Assembly (NCBI RefSeq): GCF_049671645.1
Contig: NZ_JBATVG010000013.1
Coordinates: 137,560-201,559, forward strand
Length of the DNA: 64,000 bases
Reading direction: 5' to 3'
DNA from: Castellaniella sp049671645
GTDB lineage: Bacteria > Pseudomonadota > Gammaproteobacteria > Burkholderiales > Burkholderiaceae_B
Numbering within the stretch: the first letter of the stretch is position 1; every line of letters begins with the position of its first letter. The notes under the pieces are model-generated. The model worked only from the letters and a program-made list of their open reading frames with translations. It was not told the DNA's origin and made no database searches. Both the position numbers and the translations under genes were made by a program. Below are positions 52,853-61,135 of this stretch, in pieces.

Positions 52853-52998
52853 GTGCGGGCAATATGCGCCGCCGCGCCTGCGCCGGCGAATACACTGCGT
52901 CGAATGTCGATTACGATCGGGGATGGCCGCGTCCATGACGCGGCCCGGCCGGCCCGACCCTGGGCCGGCCTGTCGAACCCGAAGGAGCGCCGTTCAGT

Positions 52999-54054
52999 AT
53001 GTTCCGATTCGCACGCATGCTTGCCGCGCTGTCCGCCGCGGCGGCGTTGGTGGCCGTGGAGGCGCATGCCTGCACGCGCATCATCTACCATGGCCCGAAC
53101 GAAACCTATCTCACGGGCCGTTCGATGGACTTCAAGGATCCGATCGTCAGCAATCTCTGGGTCTTTCCTCGCGGAATGAAGCGCGATGGAGCCGCCGGGC
53201 CTCGATCCGTGGCATGGACTTCGACCTATGGCAGCCTGATCGTTTCCGGCTACGAAATCTCGGCGGTGGACGGGATGAACGAGGCGGGCCTCAATGCGAA
53301 CCTGCTGTGGCTGGCCAACGCCGGATACCCGGAGGACGACGGCGTGACCCCCCGCATCTCCCTATCGATCTGGGCGCAGTATTTCCTCGACCAGTTCGCC
53401 ACGGTCGCGGAAGCGGTGAAGCATGCGCGCGCCATCCCGATGCAGGTGGTCAGCGGCGAAGTGCCCGGACGGCCCGGCAGCCTCGCCCCCCTGCACCTGT
53501 CCCTGTCCGACGCCACGGGGGACAGCGCGATTTTCGAATGGATCGACGGCAAGCTGCACATTCACCACAGCCGCGAATATCGCGCGATGACCAACGAACC
53601 GTCCTACGACGAACAACTCGCGATCACGCGCTACTGGGACGGCATCGACGGACGGACGTTCCTGCCCGGGACGAACCGCGCCTCCGACCGTTTCGTGCGC
53701 GCCAATTACTACGCCGACGCAGTGATCCAGAGCGACGATCCCAGGACTGCAGCCGCAGCGGTTTTCAGCATCGTCCGGAATGTTTCGGTGCCTTATGGCA
53801 TCAGCCTGCCGGATGCGCCCAACCTGTCCACGACCCGCTGGCGCGTCGTGGCGGACCACAAGAACAAGCTCTTCTATGCCGAATCCGCCACATCGCCCAA
53901 TGTGTTCTGGGTGAATCTCAAGCTCCTCGACTTTTCAAAAGGAGCGGACACACAAACCCTGGACCTGGGCGTCGATATGAACCGGACCCTGGCCGGCGAA
54001 GTGTCGAGCCGGTTCACGCCGGCGAAGCCTTTCGAGTTCATGGCGGCCGGATAG
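52999..54054 (+). CDS. Choloylglycine hydrolase-family (Ntn) amidase, exported
   Basis: 351-residue linear amide C-N hydrolase related to penicillin V acylase and bile salt hydrolase. The signal peptide ends at AHA, leaving Cys25 (CTRIIYHG) as the N-terminal nucleophile of the mature enzyme. Further family features are TGRSMDF, the DGMNEAGL segment and the late ADHKNKLFYAES region. Gram-negative members of this family often cleave N-acyl-homoserine lactones or penicillin V; the substrate here is not known. It is monocistronic, with AAGGAG 12 bases upstream. Confidence 0.87.
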   Translation: MFRFARMLAALSAAAALVAVEAHACTRIIYHGPNETYLTGRSMDFKDPIVSNLWVFPRGMKRDGAAGPRSVAWTSTYGSLIVSGYEISAVDGMNEAGLNANLLWLANAGYPEDDGVTPRISLSIWAQYFLDQFATVAEAVKHARAIPMQVVSGEVPGRPGSLAPLHLSLSDATGDSAIFEWIDGKLHIHHSREYRAMTNEPSYDEQLAITRYWDGIDGRTFLPGTNRASDRFVRANYYADAVIQSDDPRTAAAAVFSIVRNVSVPYGISLPDAPNLSTTRWRVVADHKNKLFYAESATSPNVFWVNLKLLDFSKGADTQTLDLGVDMNRTLAGEVSSRFTPAKPFEFMAAG

Positions 54055-54119
54055 CCGCCACGCGCGGCCGCCGCATCAAAAAACCGCACAAAGCGCGGCG
54101 GCCCCGATGCCAGATACCT

Positions 54120-54941
54120 TCACGCGCGATACGGGCGGGGTTCCCCGGCAAAGACGACCGACCGGCATTGCAGATGCACCATTTCCAGGCCGTCCATCAG
54201 GAAGAAACCGGCCTCCCAGGGGTTCTTCAGCACGAAGGCCGTGCGCACCTGCTCGTACAGCGGCATGGAAGACGGCACCTGGCTGGCCTGCATCTCCAGG
54301 ATGGTGTAATTCCAGTCGATCGCCTGCTCGAACGTGAACTTGGCCCGTTCGTCGATGATGAAGAAGCAGTGCGGATCCCGTTTCAATTGCCGCAACTTGA
54401 ACGTCCCCGGCACGGAAATCAGGAAGACGTCATCGGCTTGCGTATTCAGGAAGGCCAGCACCGTCGTATGCGGCTGATCGAGCGCCAGGGTAGTGAGTAT
54501 GCCCACTTTGTTGTGATGCTCTTTTTCCTGGACGGGACCCAGTTGCCGCAGCGGCGTGACGGGCAGTTCGGCCTCGGCGCGGCCATCCGGCGGAAAATCA
54601 TATCCGGGCGCCCGGTACTGCTCGACGACCTGCACTCCATGGATCAGCATGTATTCCACCGGCTGCAAGGTCACCCAGCTTTCATCGGTGGCGATGACAC
54701 GCCCTTTGTACGAGGTCCGGTAGACGCGCAATTCGGCATCCAGTTCATCCACCCCGGTGCGGTTGTCCAGATGCAAGGTCACCATCGATCCCGCCGCCAG
54801 CGCGTGGCCTTTGGGGATGAAGACCCGCAGCTCATTGTTCGCCCTGGGATACACGACACCCACATGGTGAACCAGGCCTTGAGGCTGGTACGATGCGGCA
54901 ACCCCCAGCAATTGCTCACCCAGATAATCCTTCAGTGCCAT
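54120..54941 (-). CDS. Pyridoxamine phosphate oxidase-like flavin-binding fold protein
   Basis: 273 residues. The C-terminal part (about 135-260) resembles an FMN-binding split barrel: VGILTTLALDQPHTTVLAFL, DVFLISVPGTFKLRQLKRDP and HCFFIIDERAKFTF. The N-terminal part (about 1-130) is beta-rich and looks like a second, unrelated small barrel. Substrate and flavin use are unproven. GAGGG lies before the ATG. It converges on the Ntn hydrolase gene; a GGCCGCCGC / GCGGCGGCC hairpin lies between their stops at about 54066-54109. Confidence 0.6.
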   Translation of the reverse strand: MALKDYLGEQLLGVAASYQPQGLVHHVGVVYPRANNELRVFIPKGHALAAGSMVTLHLDNRTGVDELDAELRVYRTSYKGRVIATDESWVTLQPVEYMLIHGVQVVEQYRAPGYDFPPDGRAEAELPVTPLRQLGPVQEKEHHNKVGILTTLALDQPHTTVLAFLNTQADDVFLISVPGTFKLRQLKRDPHCFFIIDERAKFTFEQAIDWNYTILEMQASQVPSSMPLYEQVRTAFVLKNPWEAGFFLMDGLEMVHLQCRSVVFAGEPRPYRA

Positions 54942-55162
54942 CCGAACCCTCAGCGATATATTTCAAAACCATACAGATTCTACAAGGGGCCCGCCGAGAG
55001 GAACAGGCAGGGATCGGGCCTCCGATGTGTCGCCAAATGGCGACAGGGCAACAAAATATTTCCGAAATCCAGCCAGGGCCTGGCATTCGGGGCTGAAATG
55101 ACGCCCAGATCACACGATTTCCGGTAAAAATACAGTCAACGATAAAAAGGAGAGCCCAGACA

Positions 55163-56731
55163 GTGACGCACCAGACACGTGAACAAACTGCGGATATCGT
55201 TGCGCGGCTCAAACTTTGCAAACGCCTGCCGACGCTCCCCACGGTGGCCCTGCGGCTCGTGGAGCTTGCCAACGACGAGTCCGCATCACTGGACGAATTC
55301 GCCGAACAGATCACGTTCGATCCGGCGCTTGCCGGAAAGCTGCTGCGCGTGGCGAATTCCTCATTCTATGGACGCCGGCGCGCGGTCACCAACCTGTCGC
55401 AGGCCATGAGCCTGCTGGGCCTGAACGCCACCATCGCGCTATCGCTCAGTTTTTCGCTGCGGGCGAGCCTCTCCCAACAATACAGGTCGGGCTTCGACAC
55501 AAACGCCTACTGGCGCCGGACGCTGCTGACCGCGCTCGCCTGCCGCAGCATTGCGGAGGAATTGGACGAAGTGCAGCCCGAGGACTACCTGCTGGCGGGC
55601 CTGCTGCAAGACATCGGCATCCTCGCCATGGACGCCATGTTCGGCGATCCCTATGCGGCGCTCTACCAGCAAAGCACCGACCATCAACACCTGCTTGTGC
55701 AAGAAGCCGTGCGCTTCGGATTCACGCATGCCCAGGCGGCCGCCCACCTGTTGAAAAGCTGGGGGCTGCCGGAGCGGATCTGCCAGTCGGCATGGCTGAG
55801 CCACGAACTCATCAAACTGCCCCACGACGGGCCGCCCGAAGACGACAAGCTCCCCTTCTACGTCGCCGCAGCCGCCCTGATCGCGGATGCGTGGATGAAA
55901 GAGCAGACCGCACCGGACTCCATCGAACTCACCTATGACTCGGTCAGAACGCTGCTGAACGTCAGGTTGGAAAAATACCGCGCCATCATCGGCGCCATGA
56001 TCCAGAAGATCCCCGAGATGGAGGCCTTGTTCGACACGCAGCTTGCGGACGCGCAGATGCTGCAGGACCTGGAATACAACGCCCGGGAGACCCTCGCGGT
56101 CAGGAGCCTGCTGCGCTCACACGCCCAGGACCCCGCCACTGAGGCCCTCGAGAACCGCATCACGGTGCTCGAAGAACAGACCCAGCGCGACTCCCTGACG
56201 GGGCTGTACAGCCGCAACTACCTGGACGCCATGCTGCAGCACGAGTTCGAGCGCGCGACCCGCTCGAATACACCGCTGAGCGTCGCATTCATCGATGTGG
56301 ACCGATTCAAGGCCATCAACGACACGTTCGGGCACGCCATGGGCGACCAGGTGCTGGCGACGGTCGCGCAGCGCCTGCAGGCGCAATCGCGGCAGATCGA
56401 CACCGTCGCCCGTTACGGCGGCGAGGAGTTCGTGATGCTTCTGCCTGAAACGGACTCGGAACAAGCCGAAGCGGTGCTGCAGCGCATGCTCGAGCATGTC
56501 CGCGACAACCCGTTTCACACCCAAAGCGGCGCCCAGGGCACCGTCACGTTCTCGGCGGGTATCGCGACCCACATGCAAGGCACTCAATTCTTCCAGAACG
56601 CCCGGGCGCTGCTGCAGGCGGCCGACAATGCGCTCTACGAAGCCAAGGAGACCGGCCGGGAGCGAATCGCGATCCACCAGCAGGATGCGACTCGACCCGC
56701 GGCGTCGGGCTCCTTCCCCCCGGCTCAGTAA
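55163..56731 (+). CDS. HDOD and GGDEF domain protein (diguanylate cyclase)
   Basis: 522-residue signalling protein. The N-terminal HDOD domain covers about residues 15-215 (LPTLPTVALRLVELANDES, FDPALAGKLLRVANSSFYG). A linker helix leads to a GGDEF domain (about 340-510). The active-site loop is GGEEF at about 418-422, and RQID five residues before it is an intact product-inhibition site, so c-di-GMP synthesis is expected. Translation starts at a GTG with GGAG 13 bases upstream. There is no membrane helix. The input signal is unknown. Confidence 0.92.
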   Translation: MTHQTREQTADIVARLKLCKRLPTLPTVALRLVELANDESASLDEFAEQITFDPALAGKLLRVANSSFYGRRRAVTNLSQAMSLLGLNATIALSLSFSLRASLSQQYRSGFDTNAYWRRTLLTALACRSIAEELDEVQPEDYLLAGLLQDIGILAMDAMFGDPYAALYQQSTDHQHLLVQEAVRFGFTHAQAAAHLLKSWGLPERICQSAWLSHELIKLPHDGPPEDDKLPFYVAAAALIADAWMKEQTAPDSIELTYDSVRTLLNVRLEKYRAIIGAMIQKIPEMEALFDTQLADAQMLQDLEYNARETLAVRSLLRSHAQDPATEALENRITVLEEQTQRDSLTGLYSRNYLDAMLQHEFERATRSNTPLSVAFIDVDRFKAINDTFGHAMGDQVLATVAQRLQAQSRQIDTVARYGGEEFVMLLPETDSEQAEAVLQRMLEHVRDNPFHTQSGAQGTVTFSAGIATHMQGTQFFQNARALLQAADNALYEAKETGRERIAIHQQDATRPAASGSFPPAQ

Positions 56732-56834
56732 CTCGCGCCGGCCTTCGCCGGGATCACGCAGGACCGGCCTGGAAGCGCGCGCCAAGTCCATCGACCACCA
56801 CGAATCCATGCCCGCGCCGTAGCGGCGCGGAATA

Positions 56835-56864
56835 GAATCGGGCGCCCTGCGGGGCGCCCGATTC
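56835..56864. terminator. Strong hairpin between convergent genes
   Basis: Perfect 13-bp stem GAATCGGGCGCCC / GGGCGCCCGATTC with a TGCG loop, between the HDOD-GGDEF gene and the convergent GntR gene. No T-run follows on either strand, so it may be an inefficient terminator or a 3'-end stabiliser. Confidence 0.55.
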
Positions 56865-56896
56865 CGTCGGAACGAGAGGATTTCGCGGAGCGCCGC

Positions 56897-57616
56897 TCAA
56901 CCGGAAAAGATCGCGTCGAAATCGGGGGAGTAGTTCAGGTCCCCGTCCAGATTGAGCGTGCGCTCGATGTGATCCAGGTGTTGCAACATGACCAGGCTGG
57001 CGGCGGCTCCGTCGCCTTTTTCGATCAACCGGACCAGTTGCGCGTGCTCGTCCTCCGGGCAGGCGGGCGTGCCCGGCCGGTCGTACAGGGTGATGATCAG
57101 GCAGGTGAGCGAGGTCAGTTCGCGGATCATCCGCACCAGGGGGCCGTTGCGCGCCATCTGCGCCAGCAGGATATGGAATTCCCCCGACAAGCGGATGATG
57201 GCGCGCAGGTCGTTGTTGTGGTGGGCCAGGACTTCCTTGTCCAGGTGTTCCCGAAGCGCGGTGAGATCCTCCGGCCGGACCGACTGGCAGAGCTTGGCCA
57301 CCAGCGGCGGTTCTATCATTCGCCGGGCCTCGAACATTTCACGCGCTTCCTCGGTCGTGGGCCGGGCCACGTAGGCGCCCCGATTCGGCACCAGGGTGAC
57401 GATCTGCTCGTGCGCAAGCCGCGCAAGCACGCGACGGATCCGCATGCGGTTTGCCCCCGTGGCCTTTGCCAGATGTTCTTCCGCCAGCTTGGTGCCCGGC
57501 AGCAGGCGCCGTTCCAGGATCGCCGTCTGAATGCGTTCGTAGATCTGATCGCTGTCCAGTTCCTTCTGATTTTTCGTTCGGGTGCCAGGGATCGCCTGCG
57601 CCTTTGCTTGAGACAT
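56897..57616 (-). CDS. GntR-family regulator, FCD domain, of the hydantoinase cluster
   Basis: 239-residue regulator. The winged helix covers about residues 20-90, with LLPGTKLAEEHLAKATGANR and MRIRRVLARLAHEQIV. The FCD domain covers about 100-225, with EFHILLAQMARNG. Divergent from the hydantoinase-TRAP-SDR genes, it is their probable regulator. ATTGTAAACAAT lies 33 bp upstream of its start, and further TGTT...AACA sites lie nearer the hydantoinase gene. Confidence 0.9.
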   Translation of the reverse strand: MSQAKAQAIPGTRTKNQKELDSDQIYERIQTAILERRLLPGTKLAEEHLAKATGANRMRIRRVLARLAHEQIVTLVPNRGAYVARPTTEEAREMFEARRMIEPPLVAKLCQSVRPEDLTALREHLDKEVLAHHNNDLRAIIRLSGEFHILLAQMARNGPLVRMIRELTSLTCLIITLYDRPGTPACPEDEHAQLVRLIEKGDGAAASLVMLQHLDHIERTLNLDGDLNYSPDFDAIFSG

Positions 57617-57648
57617 CGTCGTTCTCTTTGTATGAAATGCTCGAATGG

Positions 57649-57811
57649 ATTGTAAACAATTTATCCGGAAAATGTTCGGAAATCATGTGTGAGATCAGGA
57701 TCAAACCCTGATTCAGGTCAGATTCCAGGCCTTGGGATGCCTGCTTCCCTCACAAAATTGACATTTATGTTGAAACAATAGTGGATATAAGTGTTTATCC
57801 TTATGTTAACA
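57649..57811. promoter_or_regulatory. FCD-GntR-type sites between gntR and the hydantoinase gene
   Basis: Three related sites in the AT-rich 284-bp divergent gap: ATTGTAAACAAT (57649-57660), TGTTGAAACA (57768-57777) and the perfect palindrome TGTTAACA (57804-57811). All have the TTGT/ACAA character of FCD-GntR operators. The frame extending the hydantoinase N-terminus back to 57781 runs through this AT-rich DNA and is not considered coding. Confidence 0.5.
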
Positions 57812-57900
57812 ATTTTGTTGAGAATATAGACTGGCGCTGTTTCCTTGTCACCCCAGGCACGCACGCCGGGGTTCCATCAGCACACGGAGTTGGAACACGC

Positions 57901-59310
57901 ATGGATGGCATACCGTACGACTTGATCATCGCCCACGCGGAAGTGGTGACCGCCGCCGACCGGTTCCGGGCGGACATCGGCATCCGCGACGGCAAGATCG
58001 CAGCCCTGGGGCATGACCTCGGGCCCGCGACCCGGACCGTGGACGCGACCGGCCTGCTGGCGCTGCCAGGCGGCGTGGACGCGCACTGCCACCTGGACCA
58101 GCCGCAGGAAGTCGGCCGCATGGCCGACGATTTCGAAAGCGGTTCCCGTTCGGCCGCCTGCGGGGGCACGACGACCCTGATCCCCTTCGCGGCCCAGGCG
58201 CGCGGCCAGTCGCTGCGCGCGGCGGTCGAGGACTATCACCGCCGAGCCGCCGGCAAATCCTGCCTCGACTACGCCTTCCACCTGATCGTCACGGACCCGA
58301 CACCCGCGGTGCTGGACGAAGAACTGCCGGAACTGATCCGCGCGGGCTACACCTCGTTCAAGGTCTACATGACCTATGACGACCTGAAACTGAACGACCG
58401 CCAGATCCTGGACGTGCTGTCCGTGGCCCGGGATCACGGCGCGCTCGTCATGGTGCACGCCGAAAACGCCGACTGCATCTCCTGGCTGACCGACCGGCTG
58501 GTCGCGCAGGGCCGCACCGAGCCCAGGTACCACGCGGTCTCGCGCCCATCGGCGGTCGAACGCGAAGCCACGCACCGGGCGATCACATTTTCGGAACTGG
58601 TGGACGTCCCCATCCTCATCGTCCATGTGTCGGGGGCCGAAGCCATCGAGCAGATCCGCTGGGCGCACGGCCGCGGACTGCGAATCTACGCCGAAACCTG
58701 TCCGCAGTACCTGTACTTGACGGCGCAGGATCTCGACCTGGAAGGCTACGAGGGCGCGAAGCTGGTGTGCAGTCCGCCGCCGCGCGATCCGGACAACCAG
58801 GAAGCCGTCTGGCGCGCGCTGTCGGGCAATGTCTTCTCGATCTTTTCTTCGGATCACGCCCCTTATCGCTACGACGATGCCGAAGGCAAGAAGCCCGGCG
58901 GCCATACCTGCCATTTCCAGCATATTCCGAACGGAATTCCCGGCCTGGAAACGCGGATGCCGCTGCTGTTTTCAGGCGGCGTGGGCGGCGGACGCATCAG
59001 CATCCACCAGTTCGTCGACCTGACCGCCACGCAGCCCGCGAAACTCTACGGCCTGTACCCCCGCAAAGGGTCCATCGTCGTGGGCGGGGATGCCGACATC
59101 GCGCTCTGGGACCCGGCATTGCGGGTCACGATCCGCAATGCCGACCTGCACCACGACGTCGACTACACGCCCTATGAAGGCATGGCGGTAACGGGTTGGC
59201 CCGTCATGACGTTCAGCCGCGGCCGCCTGGTCAGCCGGCACAGGGAATTCCTCGGTTCCGCAGGCGCCGGCGAATTCATGCCGTGCGGGACGCCCATGCA
59301 GCATGCGTGA
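57901..59310 (+). CDS. Dihydropyrimidinase / D-hydantoinase family amidohydrolase
   Basis: 469-residue cyclic amidohydrolase. Metal ligands can be placed at His62 and His64 (DAHCHLDQP), carbamylated Lys154 (TSFKVYMTYDD), His186 (MVHAENA), His242 (VHVSGAE) and Asp318 (SSDHAPY). It hydrolyses hydantoins, dihydropyrimidines or related cyclic imides. The first ligand motif, with Cys between the histidines, departs from the usual HTH. The ATG at 57901 has GGAG about 13 bases before it and fits the family length. It leads the cluster with TRAP, SDR and racemase-like genes. Confidence 0.9.
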   Translation: MDGIPYDLIIAHAEVVTAADRFRADIGIRDGKIAALGHDLGPATRTVDATGLLALPGGVDAHCHLDQPQEVGRMADDFESGSRSAACGGTTTLIPFAAQARGQSLRAAVEDYHRRAAGKSCLDYAFHLIVTDPTPAVLDEELPELIRAGYTSFKVYMTYDDLKLNDRQILDVLSVARDHGALVMVHAENADCISWLTDRLVAQGRTEPRYHAVSRPSAVEREATHRAITFSELVDVPILIVHVSGAEAIEQIRWAHGRGLRIYAETCPQYLYLTAQDLDLEGYEGAKLVCSPPPRDPDNQEAVWRALSGNVFSIFSSDHAPYRYDDAEGKKPGGHTCHFQHIPNGIPGLETRMPLLFSGGVGGGRISIHQFVDLTATQPAKLYGLYPRKGSIVVGGDADIALWDPALRVTIRNADLHHDVDYTPYEGMAVTGWPVMTFSRGRLVSRHREFLGSAGAGEFMPCGTPMQHA

Positions 59311-59399
59311 GCGCGACAGCCGGCATTCCGCAGTACAGCAGCACCGAAGTCCTGAAGTCCCAAGTTCCGTCATCAATATCCCCTTCCACGGAGGTAGCC

Positions 59400-60446
59400 A
59401 TGTTGCAGAAGTTCATATCCACCGCCGCGCTCGGTGTCGCGCTGTCAGGCGCGGCCTTCGCCGCAGATCTGCCCAAGACGCACTTGAATATCGTCGGCAA
59501 CCTGAGTTTCGACACCGCCACGGCCTCGTTCGAGAAGCCATTCTGGACGAAGACCGTGCCCGAGCAGTCGGGCGGCGCCATCGAAACCCAGTTCAAGTCG
59601 TTCAACGAAATGGGGCTGAAAGGCGCCGAGATCCTGCGCCTGATGTCCCAGGGCGTGATCGAATTCGGGTCCGCGACGCTTTCCTATTTCGCCTCCGACG
59701 ATCCGATCTATGACGCCGTCAATCTGGTCGGCATGGCGCCGACCCTGAAGGACGAGGAAGCCGTCATCGACAGCTTCACCCCCGTCTATCAACAGATCCT
59801 GCAAAAGAAAGGCATTCATCTGCTCGGCTTCGGCATCAACCCCGCGCAGGTGCTGTACTGCAACAGCAACATCGGCAAGCTCGCCGACATCGAGGGCAAG
59901 AAAGTCCGCATCAGCAGCCGCACACAAGCCGACTTCGTCGATGCCATGGGCGGCTCCAGCGTCAACATGGCCTTTGCGGAAGTGGTGCCGGCGCTGCAGA
60001 CCGGCGTGATCGACTGCGCCATCACCGGCTCCCTGTCCGGCTTCAACGCGAAGTGGTACGAAGTCTCCACGCATCTGCTCGAACTGCCGCTGAACTGGAA
60101 TCCCATCATGTACGCCGTCAACGACAAGGCCTGGTCCAAGCTCGACCCCAAGGTCCAGGCATTCGTGACCACGCATTTCAGCGCCATGCTGAAGGATCTG
60201 ATCGCCGACGTGGCCCGCCAGAACCAGGAAGGCTATGACTGCAACTCGGGCGCGGCCGCATGCACGGCCGCGGTCAAGGGCAGCATGAAGCTGGTCAAGC
60301 CTACCCAGGAAGATCTCGACCTGCTGAAAAAAGTCGCCTACGGGACCGTGGCGCCAAAGTGGGGCGAGCGCTGTTCCGCGGATTGCGTGACCCGGTTCAA
60401 CGAGACGGTCGGCAAGATGCTGGACTTCAGCGTCGCGAAGCGCTGA
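59400..60446 (+). CDS. TRAP substrate-binding protein of the hydantoinase cluster
   Basis: 348-residue periplasmic DctP-family protein. The signal peptide MLQKFISTAALGVALSGAAF ends at AFA. It has GKKVRISSRTQADFVDAMGG and a binding region with PALQTGVIDCAITGSLSG. It has extra cysteine pairs, DCNSGAAAC and ERCSADC, in the C-terminal quarter, probably disulfides. GGAGG lies eight bases before the ATG at 59400. The ligand is unknown; a hydantoin, dihydropyrimidine or N-carbamoyl acid is suggested by its neighbours. Confidence 0.88.
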   Translation: MLQKFISTAALGVALSGAAFAADLPKTHLNIVGNLSFDTATASFEKPFWTKTVPEQSGGAIETQFKSFNEMGLKGAEILRLMSQGVIEFGSATLSYFASDDPIYDAVNLVGMAPTLKDEEAVIDSFTPVYQQILQKKGIHLLGFGINPAQVLYCNSNIGKLADIEGKKVRISSRTQADFVDAMGGSSVNMAFAEVVPALQTGVIDCAITGSLSGFNAKWYEVSTHLLELPLNWNPIMYAVNDKAWSKLDPKVQAFVTTHFSAMLKDLIADVARQNQEGYDCNSGAAACTAAVKGSMKLVKPTQEDLDLLKKVAYGTVAPKWGERCSADCVTRFNETVGKMLDFSVAKR

Positions 60447-60528
60447 TGCGGCGCTGACCCGCTCCCAGCCCCTCATCCGGCGGCGCATCATCCCACGGGC
60501 CTGTTGCGCCGCCCCATAGGAAAAACAG

Positions 60529-61134
60529 ATGAACACTTTTCTAGATCGATCGCTTGACCGGGCGGCCACCCTGTCCAGATGGGGCGCGCGGGTGGCGGGC
60601 GGCTTGCTGATCGCCAGCGTGCTGCTGATTTCATTCGACGTCATCGGCCGCAAGGTCTTCGGCATGGCCTCCGCCGGCTCCAACGAGCTCTCGGGGTACG
60701 TGCTGGCCATCAGCACGTCCTGGGCCCTCGCCTTCGGCGTTTTCGAGAAGATCAACGTCCGAGTCGACCTCCTGTACCAGAAGCTGCCGCTTCGCCTGGC
60801 CGCCGCGATGGATATCCTGGCGGTCGCCGTGCTGGAGTTCTTCATCGTCGTCCTCACCTACTACGCCTTCATCACATTCCAGACCTCCCTCCAGGAGGGG
60901 GCCGCCGCGAACACGGACCTGGGGACGCCGCTATGGATTCCGCAGGGCCTGTGGGTGCTGGGCATGATCTGGATGACGATCGTGCTGGCGCTCGTGGTGC
61001 TCCGGGCGAGCGCCTCGCTCATCGTCGGGGACGTCGCCCGCGTCACCGCGCTCTGCGGGCCGCGCGGCAGCACGGACGAGGCCGAAGAAGAAGCGCGGCT
61101 GGCCAACCAGCGCACAGAACAAGGAGGGGCCTGA
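60529..61134 (+). CDS. TRAP transporter small permease (DctQ type), hydantoinase cluster
   Basis: 201-residue membrane protein with four hydrophobic helices (about 20-40, 56-73, 88-112 and 137-160). The DctQ motif is AGSNELSGYVLAISTSWALA followed by EKINVRVDLLYQ. A long hydrophilic tail (about 35 residues, Glu- and Gln-rich) follows the last helix. AGGAAA precedes the ATG. It lies 82 bp after the binding-protein gene and 1 bp before the large permease. Confidence 0.9.
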   Translation: MNTFLDRSLDRAATLSRWGARVAGGLLIASVLLISFDVIGRKVFGMASAGSNELSGYVLAISTSWALAFGVFEKINVRVDLLYQKLPLRLAAAMDILAVAVLEFFIVVLTYYAFITFQTSLQEGAAANTDLGTPLWIPQGLWVLGMIWMTIVLALVVLRASASLIVGDVARVTALCGPRGSTDEAEEEARLANQRTEQGGA

Positions 61135-61135
61135 C

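Noticed and set aside
52923..55127. 734-codon plus-strand frame across the Ntn hydrolase and the flavin-fold gene
   Set aside because: Shadow in both places; starts before the hydrolase ribosome site and runs antisense through the next gene.
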